A DNA stretch of 19,955 nt from DASVCS01 sp036381495 (GCA_036381495.1 DASVCS010000035.1:1-19955), one strand, 5' to 3'; positions 1 through 8,783 are shown, counted from the stretch's first letter. The notes: a model not told the origin generated them from the sequence alone. Translations and numbers: made by a program.

Positions 1-1
1 C

Positions 2-1633
2 ATGACCTACGAGGGCCTGGTCGTCCGCGTCCAGCGGTCGATGCTGTCCAAGGACAAGGACGCGCTGCAGCCGCACATCAGGGCCTTCGTGGAGCGCGCT
101 GTCACCTTCAGCACCTGCCCCGAGTGCGACGGCACCCGGCTCAGCGAGGGCGCGCGGGCCTCGAAGATCGGCAAGGTCAGCATCGCCGACGCGTGCGCCA
201 TGCAGATCAGCGACCTGGCCGACTGGGTCCGGGGTCTCGACGAGCCGTCGGTGGCCCCGCTGCTGTCCGGACTCCAGCACCTGCTCGACTCGTTCGCCGA
301 GATCGGGCTGGGCTACCTCTCGCTCGACCGGTCGTCGGGCACGCTGTCGGGCGGCGAGGCGCAGCGCGTGAAGATGATCCGCCACGTGGGATCCTCGCTC
401 ACCGACGTCACCTACGTCTTCGACGAGCCCACCGCGGGCCTGCACCCGCACGACGTCCGGCGCATGAACGACCTGCTGCTGCGGCTCCGGGACAAGGGCA
501 ACACGGTGCTCGTCGTCGAGCACGAGCCGGAGACCATCCGGATCGCGGACCACATCGTCGACCTCGGCCCCGGCGCCGGTGCGGCGGGCGGCACGGTCTG
601 CTTCGAGGGCACCGTCGAGGGGCTGCGCGCCAGCGGCACGATCACCGGCCGCCATCTCGACGACCGCGCCACTCTCAAGGAGACGGTCCGGACGCCCACC
701 GGCGCGCTCGAGATCCGGGGCGCCGACGTGCACAACCTCCAGGACGTCGACGTCGACATCCCGCTCGGCGTGCTCTGCGTGATCACCGGCGTCGCCGGCT
801 CGGGGAAGAGCTCGCTCGTGGCGTCGATCCCCGCCGGCGCGGGGGTGGTGTCGATCGATCAGGCGCCGATCAAGGGCTCCAGGCGCAGCAACCCGGCCAC
901 GTACACCGGCCTCCTCGATCCCATCCGCAAGGCGTTCGCGAAGGCGAACGGCGTGGGGCCCGCTCTGTTCAGCGCCAACTCCGAGGGCGCCTGCCCCACC
1001 TGCAACGGCGCGGGCGTCATCTACACCGACCTCGCGATGATGGCAGGCGTCGCCACCCCCTGCGAGGACTGCGAAGGGAAGCGGTTCCAGGCCTCGGTGT
1101 TGGAATACGGCTTCGCCGGGCGCAACATCGCCGAGGTCCTGGCGATGTCGGTGAGCGAGGCCGAGGCGTTCTTCGGCGAGGGAGACGCGCGGATTCCGGC
1201 GGCCCACGAGATCCTCGAGCGGCTGGCCGATGTCGGGCTCGGCTACCTCTCGCTCGGCCAGCCGCTCACCACGCTCTCCGGCGGCGAGCGCCAGCGGCTC
1301 AAGCTCGCGACGCACATGGCCGAGAAGGGCGGGGTCTACGTCCTCGACGAGCCGACCACCGGCCTGCACCTCGCCGATGTCGAGCAGTTGCTCGGCCTGC
1401 TCGACCGGCTCGTCGACGCCGGAAAATCTGTCATCGTCATCGAGCACCACCAGGCGGTCATGGCTCACGCCGACTGGATCATCGACCTCGGGCCGGGCGC
1501 CGGCCACGATGGCGGCCGGATCGTCTTCGAGGGCACGCCGGCCGACCTCGTCGCCGCGCGCGCGACGCTGACCGGCGAGCATCTGGCCGCGTACGTCGGC
1601 AGGGGTCCGGAATTCAGCCCGGGCCGCACCTGA
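2..1633 (+). CDS. UvrA-family excinuclease ATPase (5' end outside window)
   Basis: The product is a tandem ABC ATPase of the UvrA type, which in canonical form scans DNA for damage with UvrB. The visible 543 residues start inside the first ATPase half, so the ATG at 2 is probably internal. Seen in order: one CPEC zinc-ligand pair (39-42), signature LSGGEAQR (115-122), Walker B FDEPTAGLH (140-148), second Walker A GVAGSGKS (263-270), zinc pairs CPTC (331-334) and CEDC (354-357), second signature LSGGERQR (425-432), Walker B LDEPTTGLH (448-456) and an EHH switch histidine (481-483). The spacing between motifs is compact. This suits the short UvrA paralogues sometimes linked to drug resistance better than housekeeping UvrA, but the missing N-terminus prevents a decision, so no symbol is given. 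It is convergent with the next gene. Confidence 0.9.
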   Translation: MTYEGLVVRVQRSMLSKDKDALQPHIRAFVERAVTFSTCPECDGTRLSEGARASKIGKVSIADACAMQISDLADWVRGLDEPSVAPLLSGLQHLLDSFAEIGLGYLSLDRSSGTLSGGEAQRVKMIRHVGSSLTDVTYVFDEPTAGLHPHDVRRMNDLLLRLRDKGNTVLVVEHEPETIRIADHIVDLGPGAGAAGGTVCFEGTVEGLRASGTITGRHLDDRATLKETVRTPTGALEIRGADVHNLQDVDVDIPLGVLCVITGVAGSGKSSLVASIPAGAGVVSIDQAPIKGSRRSNPATYTGLLDPIRKAFAKANGVGPALFSANSEGACPTCNGAGVIYTDLAMMAGVATPCEDCEGKRFQASVLEYGFAGRNIAEVLAMSVSEAEAFFGEGDARIPAAHEILERLADVGLGYLSLGQPLTTLSGGERQRLKLATHMAEKGGVYVLDEPTTGLHLADVEQLLGLLDRLVDAGKSVIVIEHHQAVMAHADWIIDLGPGAGHDGGRIVFEGTPADLVAARATLTGEHLAAYVGRGPEFSPGRT

Positions 1634-1688
1634 GCCGTGACGCCTCGAGTGATCCGGCCATGGTCGTGCCCGGGCGACAACCGGTCCC

Positions 1689-1715
1689 CTCGCGGAGCCC
1701 CGGCGGGCCCGCGAG
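1689..1715. terminator. Hairpin between convergent genes (possible bidirectional terminator)
   Basis: A 7-bp stem (CTCGCGG with CCGCGAG), one bulged A, then a further 4-bp stem closed by a CGGC tetraloop. It lies in the 109-nt gap between two convergent genes, where a shared terminator is expected. There is no T-tract on either side, so termination is inferred only from position and stem strength. Confidence 0.4.
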
Positions 1716-1742
1716 CGCCGTGTCCCTGGTCGGACGCGGCCG

Positions 1743-2594
1743 TCAGTCGCGCCGCTCGAAGTCTACGATCGCGACCCGGTACTCCTTCGCCTGGGCGTCG
1801 TAGGTGATGCGGTACGCCCCCGGATACCACCCGGGCTCCGGGTAGCGCGCGGGCCGAGGGACCTCGATCGTCTCGTCCGTCCGCCGCAGCAGGTACTCGC
1901 GCGTGATCATCGGCTCGACGAACGTCATCCACCCGTCCCACGAGCCGTAGAGGAAGGTCTTGTCGAACGGCCGGTAGGCATCCGGATGGCCGAGCAGCCG
2001 CTGGAGCTCCGGCGTGCGCGCGTCCTCCCAGTGCAGCCCCATCATCGGCTGTGCCAGCGCGACCGGCTCGAGGCCCGGGGGCGTCGGCACGATGTAGTTC
2101 GGCGGGACGAAGTCGCCCGTCGGCAGGTTGTTCGCCTTCTTCGCGAAGTCCGGGTCCTCCGGCCGGATCGCCTGTACCTCGGCGTACGGGGTGCGGTAGA
2201 AATGGACATCGAAGTGAGGCACGTCGTAGATGCCTTCCGGGATATGGCCCTGCGGGTTCCAGTCGAACATGACGAACTCGTACGGCTCCGGTACCGGGTC
2301 CGGGAACTCGAGCGTGATCGACACCCTGTCTCCATCGGGGAGATTGCCTTCGAGCGTCCGCGCGTCCATCGCGACGCCGATCTCGAGCGGCTTGCGCTCC
2401 GGTCCCTTCTCCAGCACCACGTAGGTGCGCACCTGCCCCTCACCCAGCGTCATCGGTGGGCCGTACTGGAGGTCCACGCCGGAGGTGTCCGCGCCATCGG
2501 TCGAGGGCTCCGTATCGCAGGCCGCCTGCGCGAACACGAGGGAGAGCGCCATGCCCACGATGAGCGGCATGGCGCGGTGCTTGGGGAGAGTCAT
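1743..2594 (-). CDS. TTHB210-like (DUF5602) exported protein
   Basis: The 283-aa product begins with a signal sequence (hydrophobic residues 10-24) followed by AQAAC, an imperfect lipobox at Cys26, so it is either a lipoprotein or secreted. The core matches what I know of the DUF5602/TTHB210-like family: a beta-rich domain, an NPQGH segment (113-117) and the hallmark HFDVHFY (127-133), whose histidines could bind a ligand or metal. Biochemical function is unknown. The start is fixed by a perfect AGGAGG at 2600-2605, 5 nt before the ATG. The gene diverges from the sigma factor at 2819. In Thermus thermophilus, TTHB210 is reported to be controlled by an ECF sigma factor, so a regulatory link is plausible here but not shown. 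Confidence 0.8.
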   Translation of the reverse strand: MTLPKHRAMPLIVGMALSLVFAQAACDTEPSTDGADTSGVDLQYGPPMTLGEGQVRTYVVLEKGPERKPLEIGVAMDARTLEGNLPDGDRVSITLEFPDPVPEPYEFVMFDWNPQGHIPEGIYDVPHFDVHFYRTPYAEVQAIRPEDPDFAKKANNLPTGDFVPPNYIVPTPPGLEPVALAQPMMGLHWEDARTPELQRLLGHPDAYRPFDKTFLYGSWDGWMTFVEPMITREYLLRRTDETIEVPRPARYPEPGWYPGAYRITYDAQAKEYRVAIVDFERRD

Positions 2595-2648
2595 GAGTGC
2601 CTCCTGGCGATGAAGTGGGGTGATGTCAAGGCACGGTACCGCCGGCCG

Positions 2649-2669
2649 GGGGCATCCTTGCAGTGCCCC
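2649..2669. other. Hairpin in divergent intergenic region
   Basis: GGGGCA pairs with TGCCCC around a 9-nt loop, in the 224-nt spacer between the DUF5602 gene and the sigma factor gene. It could be a regulator site or a 5'-UTR structure. No convincing sigma70 promoter was found in this spacer. Confidence 0.3.
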
Positions 2670-2818
2670 TGTCGGACGAATACCTTGAAGTGCCGATGTC
2701 TATGGCGGCGTCCCGGGCTTTCGGCGTCCGTGCCCCCTACCTGGATGAACGGGGAATCGAGGTGGGAGCCGACACGACCCGCCTCGTCGGCATCGGCCGG
2801 TCCCCGTAGGCGGCAACC

Positions 2819-3412
2819 ATGACCCCCATTCCGCACCTCCCGGCGCCCTCTGCTCGCGCACGGCCGTCTCGTCAGCCGCCTCCCGACGATGGCGAGTCGC
2901 TGGCCGGGTTGGTCCCGTTCGTCTACCGCGAGTTGCGCGCGATCGCGCGCCGTCATCTCGGTGCGCCGGGAGGCGCGCGGCGCCGCGGAGGAACGCTTTC
3001 GGCGACGGCGCTCGTCAACGAGGCCTACCTGAAGCTCGCCGCGGCCCCGGAGAGGACCTGGCGCGATCGACCGCATTTTCTGGCGGTCGCCGCGCTCGCG
3101 ATGCGCCAGATCCTCGTGGACCGGGCCCGTGCGCGCGCCGCTCTCAAGCGCGGCGGCGGGCTTTCGCGGGTCACCCTCGATGAGGACGCACTCGCGAGCG
3201 ACGACCAGCCGGAGGCGTTGCTCGCGCTCGACCAGGCGCTCGAACGACTCGCCTCGCTGGCGCCCCGCCTCGCACGCGTCGTCGAGCTACGGTTCTACGG
3301 CGGGCTCGCCGAGGAGGAGATCGCCGCGGCGCTCGGCGTCACCACGCGAACCGTGCAGCGCGACTGGGCGAAGGCGCGCATGCTGCTCCGGCGGGCGCTG
3401 GACGAGGGGTAG
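2819..3412 (+). CDS. ECF-type RNA polymerase sigma factor (TIGR02999-like)
   Basis: A 197-aa sigma factor of the class abundant in Gemmatimonadota, Acidobacteriota and Planctomycetota. Region 2 spans about residues 27-110 and includes FVYRELRAIARRHL, TALVNEAYLKL and HFLAVAALAMRQILVDRARA. Region 4 spans about 140-192 with LARVVELRFYGGLAEEEIA and the helix-turn-helix TTRTVQRDWAKAR. It directs RNA polymerase to a dedicated promoter set that cannot be read from this window. No anti-sigma factor is adjacent. Instead a kinase follows after 4 nt, so control by phosphorylation or by an unlinked factor is inferred. The first 25 residues are Pro/Ser/Arg-rich and the SD before ATG 2819 is weak, so the true start could lie slightly downstream. 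Confidence 0.9.
   Translation: MTPIPHLPAPSARARPSRQPPPDDGESLAGLVPFVYRELRAIARRHLGAPGGARRRGGTLSATALVNEAYLKLAAAPERTWRDRPHFLAVAALAMRQILVDRARARAALKRGGGLSRVTLDEDALASDDQPEALLALDQALERLASLAPRLARVVELRFYGGLAEEEIAAALGVTTRTVQRDWAKARMLLRRALDEG
3404..3409 (+). promoter_or_regulatory. Ribosome-binding site deciding a TTG start
   Basis: GAGGGG lies within the last codons of the sigma factor gene, 7 nt before the TTG at 3417. It supports a kinase start there, with translation coupled to the end of the sigma factor. Confidence 0.55.
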
Positions 3413-3416
3413 CGCC

Positions 3417-6302
3417 TTGGACGCGCCCGACTGCCGTCGACCGCCGACGCCGGCGCCGATCCTCCCGCCCGAACGCTGGCACGCTCTCGAGCCGCTCCTC
3501 GACGCAGCGCTCGAGCTCCCGCCGGCCGACCGCGGAGCGTTCCTCGACGATGCCTGTGCAGGCGACGCCGCGCTGCGGGCCGAGCTGGCGGCGATGCTCG
3601 ATGAATGCGAGCGCGATGACGCGCGCCTGAGCCGGCCGGCGGCCGAGCGCTTCGCCTCGCTGCTGGACGAACGCCAGGAGTTGGACCACGTGCGCGCGGC
3701 GCTCGCCCCGCACTACGAAGTGGTGTGCGAGCTCGGGCACGGCGGAACGAGTACGGTCTATCTCGCCCGGGACCCGCGGCACGACCGCGAGGTCGCGGTG
3801 AAGGTGCTCGCCCCCGAGCTCGCGGATGCGACGAACGCCGCGCGCTTCCTCGACGAGATCCGCCTCACCGCGCGGCTGCGCCACACGCACATCCTCCCGC
3901 TCTTCGACTCGGGCATGGCCGGTGGGCGCCCCTGGTACGTGACCCCGTACGTCGAGGGAGGCACACTCCGCGACCGGCTCGAGGACGGGGGCGCGATGCC
4001 GCCGGCCGAGGTGCTGCGCGTGCTGCGCGAGCTGGCCTCGGCCCTCGCCTACGCGCACGCGCGCGGGGTGGTCCACCGCGACGTGAAGCCGGAGAACGTG
4101 CTGCTCGATGTCGGCGGTGCCGTGCTCGGCGACTTCGGGATCGCACGCGCGATCGAGCGCGCGGCGGGCGCCGACCCATCGGCCGCCGCAGGCGCATTCA
4201 CCGCCGCCGGGTTCGGGACGCCGGCGTACATGGCGCCCGAGCAGCGCGCCCCCGCGGTGGAGGTCGACCACCGTGCCGACCTCTACGCTCTCGGCGTGAT
4301 CGCCTACGAGATGCTCTGCGGCCGCCCGCCCTCCGGCCGGCACTCGCGCGGGGACGCACGCGCGGCAGACGAGCCGGAGCCGTCCGATCCCATCACCGCG
4401 CGCCTCCACGCGGAGGCACCGGCCGCGCCCCACCCGCCCGACGAGTGGAGCGCCATCCTCTCGCGCTTGCTCGCCGAGCGTCCCGAGGACCGGATCGATT
4501 CCGCGGAGGAATTGCTGCGCGAACTCGACGCGATCGAGCCGGCGCTCGCCGCGCCGCGCGCAGGATCCGCCGGCGGACGACCCCGCCGGCAGGGGAGAGG
4601 ACGGCGCGCCGTTCTCGACGCACTCGCCGCGGCATGCGTCCTGGCCGTCGCCGCGACCTCGGGTCTGGCGCTGTGGAGCTGGCGCACGACGGCGGCGGCA
4701 TCCGCGCGCCGTGTACTGGTCGTGCCGTTCGAGAACGCGACCGGCGACCTCGCGCTCGAGACGCTCGGCCGGATGGCCGCGGACTGGGTCGCGCAAGGGC
4801 TCGCGCAGACCGGCGCCGTCGACGTCTCCTCGGCGCCCCTGCCATCCGGTGGACCGCGCGGGCGCACGCTCCGTGACCTGGCCCGGGAGTTCGGCGCGGG
4901 GACGCTCGTCTCCGGGACCTACTACCTGGATCGCGATTCCGTGCGCCTCGTGGCGCGCATCATCGACGTCTCCGACTGGACACTGCTGCATCCGGTCGTG
5001 CCGGTGGCGGCGGCGCGCGCGGCGCCACAGGCCGTCCTGGAGCCGCTACGCCAGCGCGTGATGGCGAACCTCGCGCTCACGCACGACCCGCGCATCGCCG
5101 GGTGGGTGATGGGTGCCCCGCCGCCCACTTACGAGGCCTACGAGCAGTTCATCAACGGGCTCGACATCTTCGCCGCAGGCAACTGGGAGGGCGCGCTCCC
5201 CCTCTGGGCACACGCGGCGGCGCTCGATTCTTCCTTCGTACAGCCGCTGCTCCAATCGGTCTTCGGTTACATGTTCCTGGGGCGGTTGGCCGAGGCCGAC
5301 TCGCTCGTCCGGCGTATCTCGGCACGCGAGACGCTCGCCCCCTTCGACCGCTCGATGCTCGATTTCCAGCGCGGCCAGATCTCCGGCGATCACGCCGCGA
5401 CTCTGGCCAGCGCCCGCGCGATGGTCCGCGCCACGCCGAACGCGGATCTGCCGTACTACCTGAACGCAATGGCCGCGCTGCACGCGAACCGGCCCCGCGA
5501 GGCGCTCGAGGCCGCCGCGCACGTGCATGTTCGCGGCAGCCGGTTCGATGCGCCGTGGTCGAGCACGATGTACTGGCGCGTCGTGACGGCGGCCCACCAT
5601 TCGGTCGGGGAGCACGAGGCGGAATTGAAGGCCGCGCGCACGGCGCGAGAGCTTCAACCCGAGCTCCGCGACATCGTCTGGCTCGAACTGCGCGCCCGCG
5701 CGGCGCTGGGCCGCCTCGACGCGCTCGACCGGGAGCTGGGCCGCCTCGAGAGGCTCCCGGCATCGCGGGACGGCGGCTCGCCCCCGGACCTCCTCATCCG
5801 GCTCGCCAATGAGCTCGAGGCGCACGGGCACCCGGCCCGCGCCCGGGAGGTCCTGCGCCGCGCCCTGCAATGGCAGCGCGCGCACCGCCGGGACGCCGAG
5901 CGCCACGCCGACGCCCTCTACGACCTCGCGCGCACACTCCATCGCCTCGGGGACGACGCCGCGGCGGAACCGCTCTTCGCGCGCCTCGCAGCCGGCCATC
6001 CCGCCGACCCGCGCTACCCCGCCTACCAGGCGATCATCGCCGCACGCCGCGGCCGGATCGCGGACGCGCGGCGGATCGCGGAACGGCTCCGCGCGCTGCG
6101 CGCGCCGTACGACCACGGCCTGACGTCGTACATGCGGGCGCGGATCGCGTCGCAGTCGGGGGACCGGAGTCTCGCGCTGGCGCTGCTCCGCCAGGCGCTG
6201 GCCGAGGGCTTCGAGTCCCGGACGACGCTCCACGCCGATCCGGAACTCGCGCCGCTGCGGGATGAGCCGGGCTTCCGTGAGCTGCTCCGGCCGGAAGGGT
6301 GA
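3417..6302 (+). CDS. Membrane Ser/Thr protein kinase with C-terminal TPR sensor
   Basis: The 961-aa product (TTG start) has four parts. Residues 18-95 form the family's N-terminal helical module (ERWHALEPLLDAALELP). Residues 100-375 are a PknB-type kinase with glycine loop GHGGTSTVYLA, Lys129 in VAVKV, catalytic HRDVKPENVLL (220-230), DFG (239-241) and APEQ (273-276), so all catalytic residues are present. One transmembrane helix lies at about 398-421. The extracytoplasmic part starts with a TolB/FlgO-like VLVVPFENATGD module (433-444) and continues into TPR-like helical repeats to the C-terminus. The family phosphorylates cytoplasmic targets in response to signals outside the membrane. The reading frame is open back to 3129, but an earlier start would lie deep inside the sigma gene. 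TTG 3417 has a good SD and gives the usual N-terminus. Confidence 0.9.
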   Translation: MDAPDCRRPPTPAPILPPERWHALEPLLDAALELPPADRGAFLDDACAGDAALRAELAAMLDECERDDARLSRPAAERFASLLDERQELDHVRAALAPHYEVVCELGHGGTSTVYLARDPRHDREVAVKVLAPELADATNAARFLDEIRLTARLRHTHILPLFDSGMAGGRPWYVTPYVEGGTLRDRLEDGGAMPPAEVLRVLRELASALAYAHARGVVHRDVKPENVLLDVGGAVLGDFGIARAIERAAGADPSAAAGAFTAAGFGTPAYMAPEQRAPAVEVDHRADLYALGVIAYEMLCGRPPSGRHSRGDARAADEPEPSDPITARLHAEAPAAPHPPDEWSAILSRLLAERPEDRIDSAEELLRELDAIEPALAAPRAGSAGGRPRRQGRGRRAVLDALAAACVLAVAATSGLALWSWRTTAAASARRVLVVPFENATGDLALETLGRMAADWVAQGLAQTGAVDVSSAPLPSGGPRGRTLRDLAREFGAGTLVSGTYYLDRDSVRLVARIIDVSDWTLLHPVVPVAAARAAPQAVLEPLRQRVMANLALTHDPRIAGWVMGAPPPTYEAYEQFINGLDIFAAGNWEGALPLWAHAAALDSSFVQPLLQSVFGYMFLGRLAEADSLVRRISARETLAPFDRSMLDFQRGQISGDHAATLASARAMVRATPNADLPYYLNAMAALHANRPREALEAAAHVHVRGSRFDAPWSSTMYWRVVTAAHHSVGEHEAELKAARTARELQPELRDIVWLELRARAALGRLDALDRELGRLERLPASRDGGSPPDLLIRLANELEAHGHPARAREVLRRALQWQRAHRRDAERHADALYDLARTLHRLGDDAAAEPLFARLAAGHPADPRYPAYQAIIAARRGRIADARRIAERLRALRAPYDHGLTSYMRARIASQSGDRSLALALLRQALAEGFESRTTLHADPELAPLRDEPGFRELLRPEG

Positions 6303-6406
6303 GCGCGCCCGGGTCTCACCCCTCCACCGCACCGTTGCTCGTGGACATCGAGGCGCCGGAGGGGCTCGCGGGTGAGCGCGCCCGGATCTCCGCCCTCCAC
6401 CGCACC
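6298..6406. repeat. Pair of 36-bp direct repeats
   Basis: The copies are 6298-6333 and 6371-6406, matching at 33 of 36 positions (GGTGAGCGCGCCCGG core, then TCTC, then CCCTCCACCGCACC). The first copy covers the kinase stop codon. The last 14 nt also occur at 14344-14357, just downstream of dacB, in the same orientation relative to the gene as downstream of glnN. The role is unknown. Confidence 0.7.
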
Positions 6407-6423
6407 TCCTCCCCGAGCGCGCC

Positions 6424-6453
6424 CCAGCCCCAGCCCTAGCCCCAGCCCTAGCC
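6424..6453. repeat. Hexanucleotide tandem repeat (CCAGCC/CTAGCC)
   Basis: Five uninterrupted 6-bp units (CCAGCC, CCAGCC, CTAGCC, CCAGCC, CTAGCC) downstream of glnN. The minus strand is G-rich in regularly spaced runs, which could allow G-quadruplex folding. The same hexamer family recurs inside dacB at 15782-15823. Confidence 0.75.
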
Positions 6454-6454
6454 T

Positions 6455-6475
6455 CGGGCGCCCGAAGGGCGCCCG
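6455..6475 (-). terminator. GC-rich hairpin just after glnN
   Basis: A perfect 9-bp stem, CGGGCGCCC with GGGCGCCCG, closed by a 3-nt loop. It begins 3 nt past the glnN TAG; a second in-frame TAG (6476-6478) fills that gap. Position and strength fit a terminator or 3'-end stabiliser, but no T-run follows. Confidence 0.5.
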
Positions 6476-6478
6476 CTA

Positions 6479-8692
6479 CTACTTCACGAACAGCATGTCC
6501 CGGTAGGTGGGCAGCGGCCAGAGGTCGTCCGGGATGACCTTCTCGAGCCGGTCCACGACCGCGCGCACCGCGTTCATGGCGGGGATGATGTTGTCGCGCA
6601 TGTGGTACGCCTTCGAGTGCACGTCATCGCCGCCGAGCTCGGCGTTCTGTTCGACGAGGACGCGCAGCGCGGCCGTCAGCTCGTCGATGAGGCCGCCCAC
6701 CTCGGTAATGGCGCTGCGGACGCCCTGGACTTCGATGTGGATGTCCTCGGCGCGCTCGGCGGCCGCGAGGAGCTCGCCCAGGTAGCGGATCGCGGCGGGC
6801 AGGACCATGGTGCGCGCGATGTCGGCCGTGGTCTCGCCCTCGATGTTGATGGTCTTGAAGTACTGATCGATGAAGATCTCCTCGCGGGATTCGAGTTCCC
6901 GGCGGGTGAGGACGCCGTACTTCTCGAAGAGTTCGATGTTCTTCTCATCGAGGAGGCGCGGGATCGCGTCCAGCGTGGTGCGGAGGTTGAGCAGTCCGCG
7001 GCGCTCGGCCTCCTCATGCCAGTCGTTCGCGTAGTTGTCGCCGCCGAAGATGATGCGCTTGATGCCCGGGATCTCGCGGGCGAGGAGCGCGCGCATGGCA
7101 TCTTCGAGGCCCTTGCCGGCGGAGATCTCCGCTTCGAGCGCGGTCGCCAGCTCGTCAATCGATTCGGCGACGATGGTGTTCAGCACGGCGGCCGGGAACG
7201 AGATCGACTGCGAACCGCCGAGCGCGCGGAACTCGAACTTGTTGCCCGTGAAGGCGAAGGGCGAGGTCCGGTTGCGGTCGCCGGCGTGCTGGGGGAGCTT
7301 CGGCAGGACGGGCGAGCCGAGGCCCAGCAGCCCGCCGTTCTTGCTGACCGTGGCCGTGCCCGCCTTCTCGATCTGCTCGAAGATGTCCTGGAGCTGATCG
7401 CCCAGGAAGACCGAGATGATCGCGGGCGGCGCCTCGTTCGCGCCGAGCCGGTGGTCGTTGCCGGCGTACGCCACGGCGGCCCGCACCAGGTCCTGATGAC
7501 GCTCGACGGCCCGCAGCACCGCCGTGCAGAAGAAGAGGAACTGGAGGTTCTCGTGCGGGTTGTCGCCCGGATCGAGCAGGTTGTGCCGCGGCGTGCCGAA
7601 CGACCAGTTCAGGTGCTTGCCGCTGCCGTTGACCCCGGCGAACGGCTTCTCGTGCAGCAGCGCGACGAGACCGAACTTGCGCGCCGTCTTGCGCAGCACC
7701 AGCATCGTGAGCTGCTGATGGTCCGCCGCCAGGTTCGCGTTCTCGTAAATCGGCGCCATCTCGAACTGTCCCGGCGCCACCTCGTTGTGCCGCGTCTTGA
7801 CCGGCACGCCCAACCGGTACAGCTCCCGCTCGACCTCCATCATGAAGGCAAGCACGCGCTCCGGGATCGAGCCGAAGTAGTGGTCCTCCAGCTCCTGCCC
7901 GCGCGGCGGCTTCGCGCCGAACAGCGTCCGACCCGTCGTCACCAGGTCCGGACGGCGGTAGTAGAACTCCTGGTCGATCAGGAAGAACTCCTGCTCCGGA
8001 CCCAGCGTCGCGCTCACCGGGCCATCCTCGACGCCGAACAGCCGCAGAGCGCGCCGCGCCTGCTTGTCCAGCGCGTGCATCGACCGCAACAGCGGCGTCT
8101 TCTTGTCCAGCGCATCCCCCGTCCACGACGCGAACGCCGTCGGAATCGCCAGGTACGCGCCCGCCGGCCCGTCCATGATGAACGCCGGCGACGTCGGATC
8201 CCACGCCGTGTAGCCGCGCGCCTCGAACGTGCTCCGCAGCCCCCCCGATGGGAAGGATGACGCGTCCGGCTCCCCCTGGATCAGGTCCTTGCCGCTGAAC
8301 TCCGCCACCGCGCCGCCCCCCACGTTCGGCGTGATGAACGAGTCGTGCTTCTCCGCCGTCAGACCCGTCATCGGCTGGAACCAGTGCGTGAAGTGCGTCG
8401 CACCCCGCTCCGTCGCCCACTCCTTCATCGCCAGCGCCACCGCGTCGGCCACGCTCGGGTCCAGCTCGGTCCCGTTGCCGATCGTCTCCAGCAGCGCCTG
8501 GTACGCCTTCTTCGGCAGCCGCGCCTTCATCTCGGCCAGGCCGAACGTGTTCTCTCCGAAGATCCGCTCGATCTCCAGCGGCCGCGACGCGGCATCCCGC
8601 ATCGACGGCTGCGGCCCCGCCGGGCCGTTCGGGGTGGGTGACCAGCTCTTCGCGGCCGCGAGCGCGTCGAATCGGGTGGTGCGCGTCTGCAT
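6479..8692 (-). CDS. glnN: Type III glutamine synthetase
   Basis: Makes glutamine from glutamate, ammonia and ATP in the cytoplasm, and is central to nitrogen assimilation. The 737-aa length fits GSIII, which is much longer than GSI or GSII. Visible motifs: THWFQPMTG (102-110), GPEQEFFLID (231-240), KTRHNEVAPGQFE (299-311) and the ATP-site segment HEKPFAGVNGSGKHLNWS (347-364). The helical C-terminal part is complete and ends in tandem TAG stops. The frame is open to 8827, but start 8692 is preferred because it gives the normal N-terminus and because a strong promoter at 8784-8812 would lie inside the longer reading. The SD is weak. The gene stands alone; no nitrogen regulator such as a PII gene is adjacent. 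Confidence 0.93.
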   Translation of the reverse strand: MQTRTTRFDALAAAKSWSPTPNGPAGPQPSMRDAASRPLEIERIFGENTFGLAEMKARLPKKAYQALLETIGNGTELDPSVADAVALAMKEWATERGATHFTHWFQPMTGLTAEKHDSFITPNVGGGAVAEFSGKDLIQGEPDASSFPSGGLRSTFEARGYTAWDPTSPAFIMDGPAGAYLAIPTAFASWTGDALDKKTPLLRSMHALDKQARRALRLFGVEDGPVSATLGPEQEFFLIDQEFYYRRPDLVTTGRTLFGAKPPRGQELEDHYFGSIPERVLAFMMEVERELYRLGVPVKTRHNEVAPGQFEMAPIYENANLAADHQQLTMLVLRKTARKFGLVALLHEKPFAGVNGSGKHLNWSFGTPRHNLLDPGDNPHENLQFLFFCTAVLRAVERHQDLVRAAVAYAGNDHRLGANEAPPAIISVFLGDQLQDIFEQIEKAGTATVSKNGGLLGLGSPVLPKLPQHAGDRNRTSPFAFTGNKFEFRALGGSQSISFPAAVLNTIVAESIDELATALEAEISAGKGLEDAMRALLAREIPGIKRIIFGGDNYANDWHEEAERRGLLNLRTTLDAIPRLLDEKNIELFEKYGVLTRRELESREEIFIDQYFKTINIEGETTADIARTMVLPAAIRYLGELLAAAERAEDIHIEVQGVRSAITEVGGLIDELTAALRVLVEQNAELGGDDVHSKAYHMRDNIIPAMNAVRAVVDRLEKVIPDDLWPLPTYRDMLFVK

Positions 8693-8783
8693 CGGTTTTT
8701 CGTCTCGCTGTTCGGGTGGCGCCGGCCCGTCCTCTCGCATCCAGATGCGGGCCACGCGTCCGGGCCGTGACGCGCGACGGCGA

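Noticed and set aside
3129..3416. Upstream extension of the kinase frame into the sigma factor gene
   Set aside because: The translation there is Arg/Ser/Pro-rich shadow of the sigma factor; TTG 3417 has an SD and gives the family's normal N-terminus.
3339..4991. 550-codon minus-strand frame opposite the kinase
   Set aside because: No recognisable domain; the kinase motifs on the other strand explain the sequence.
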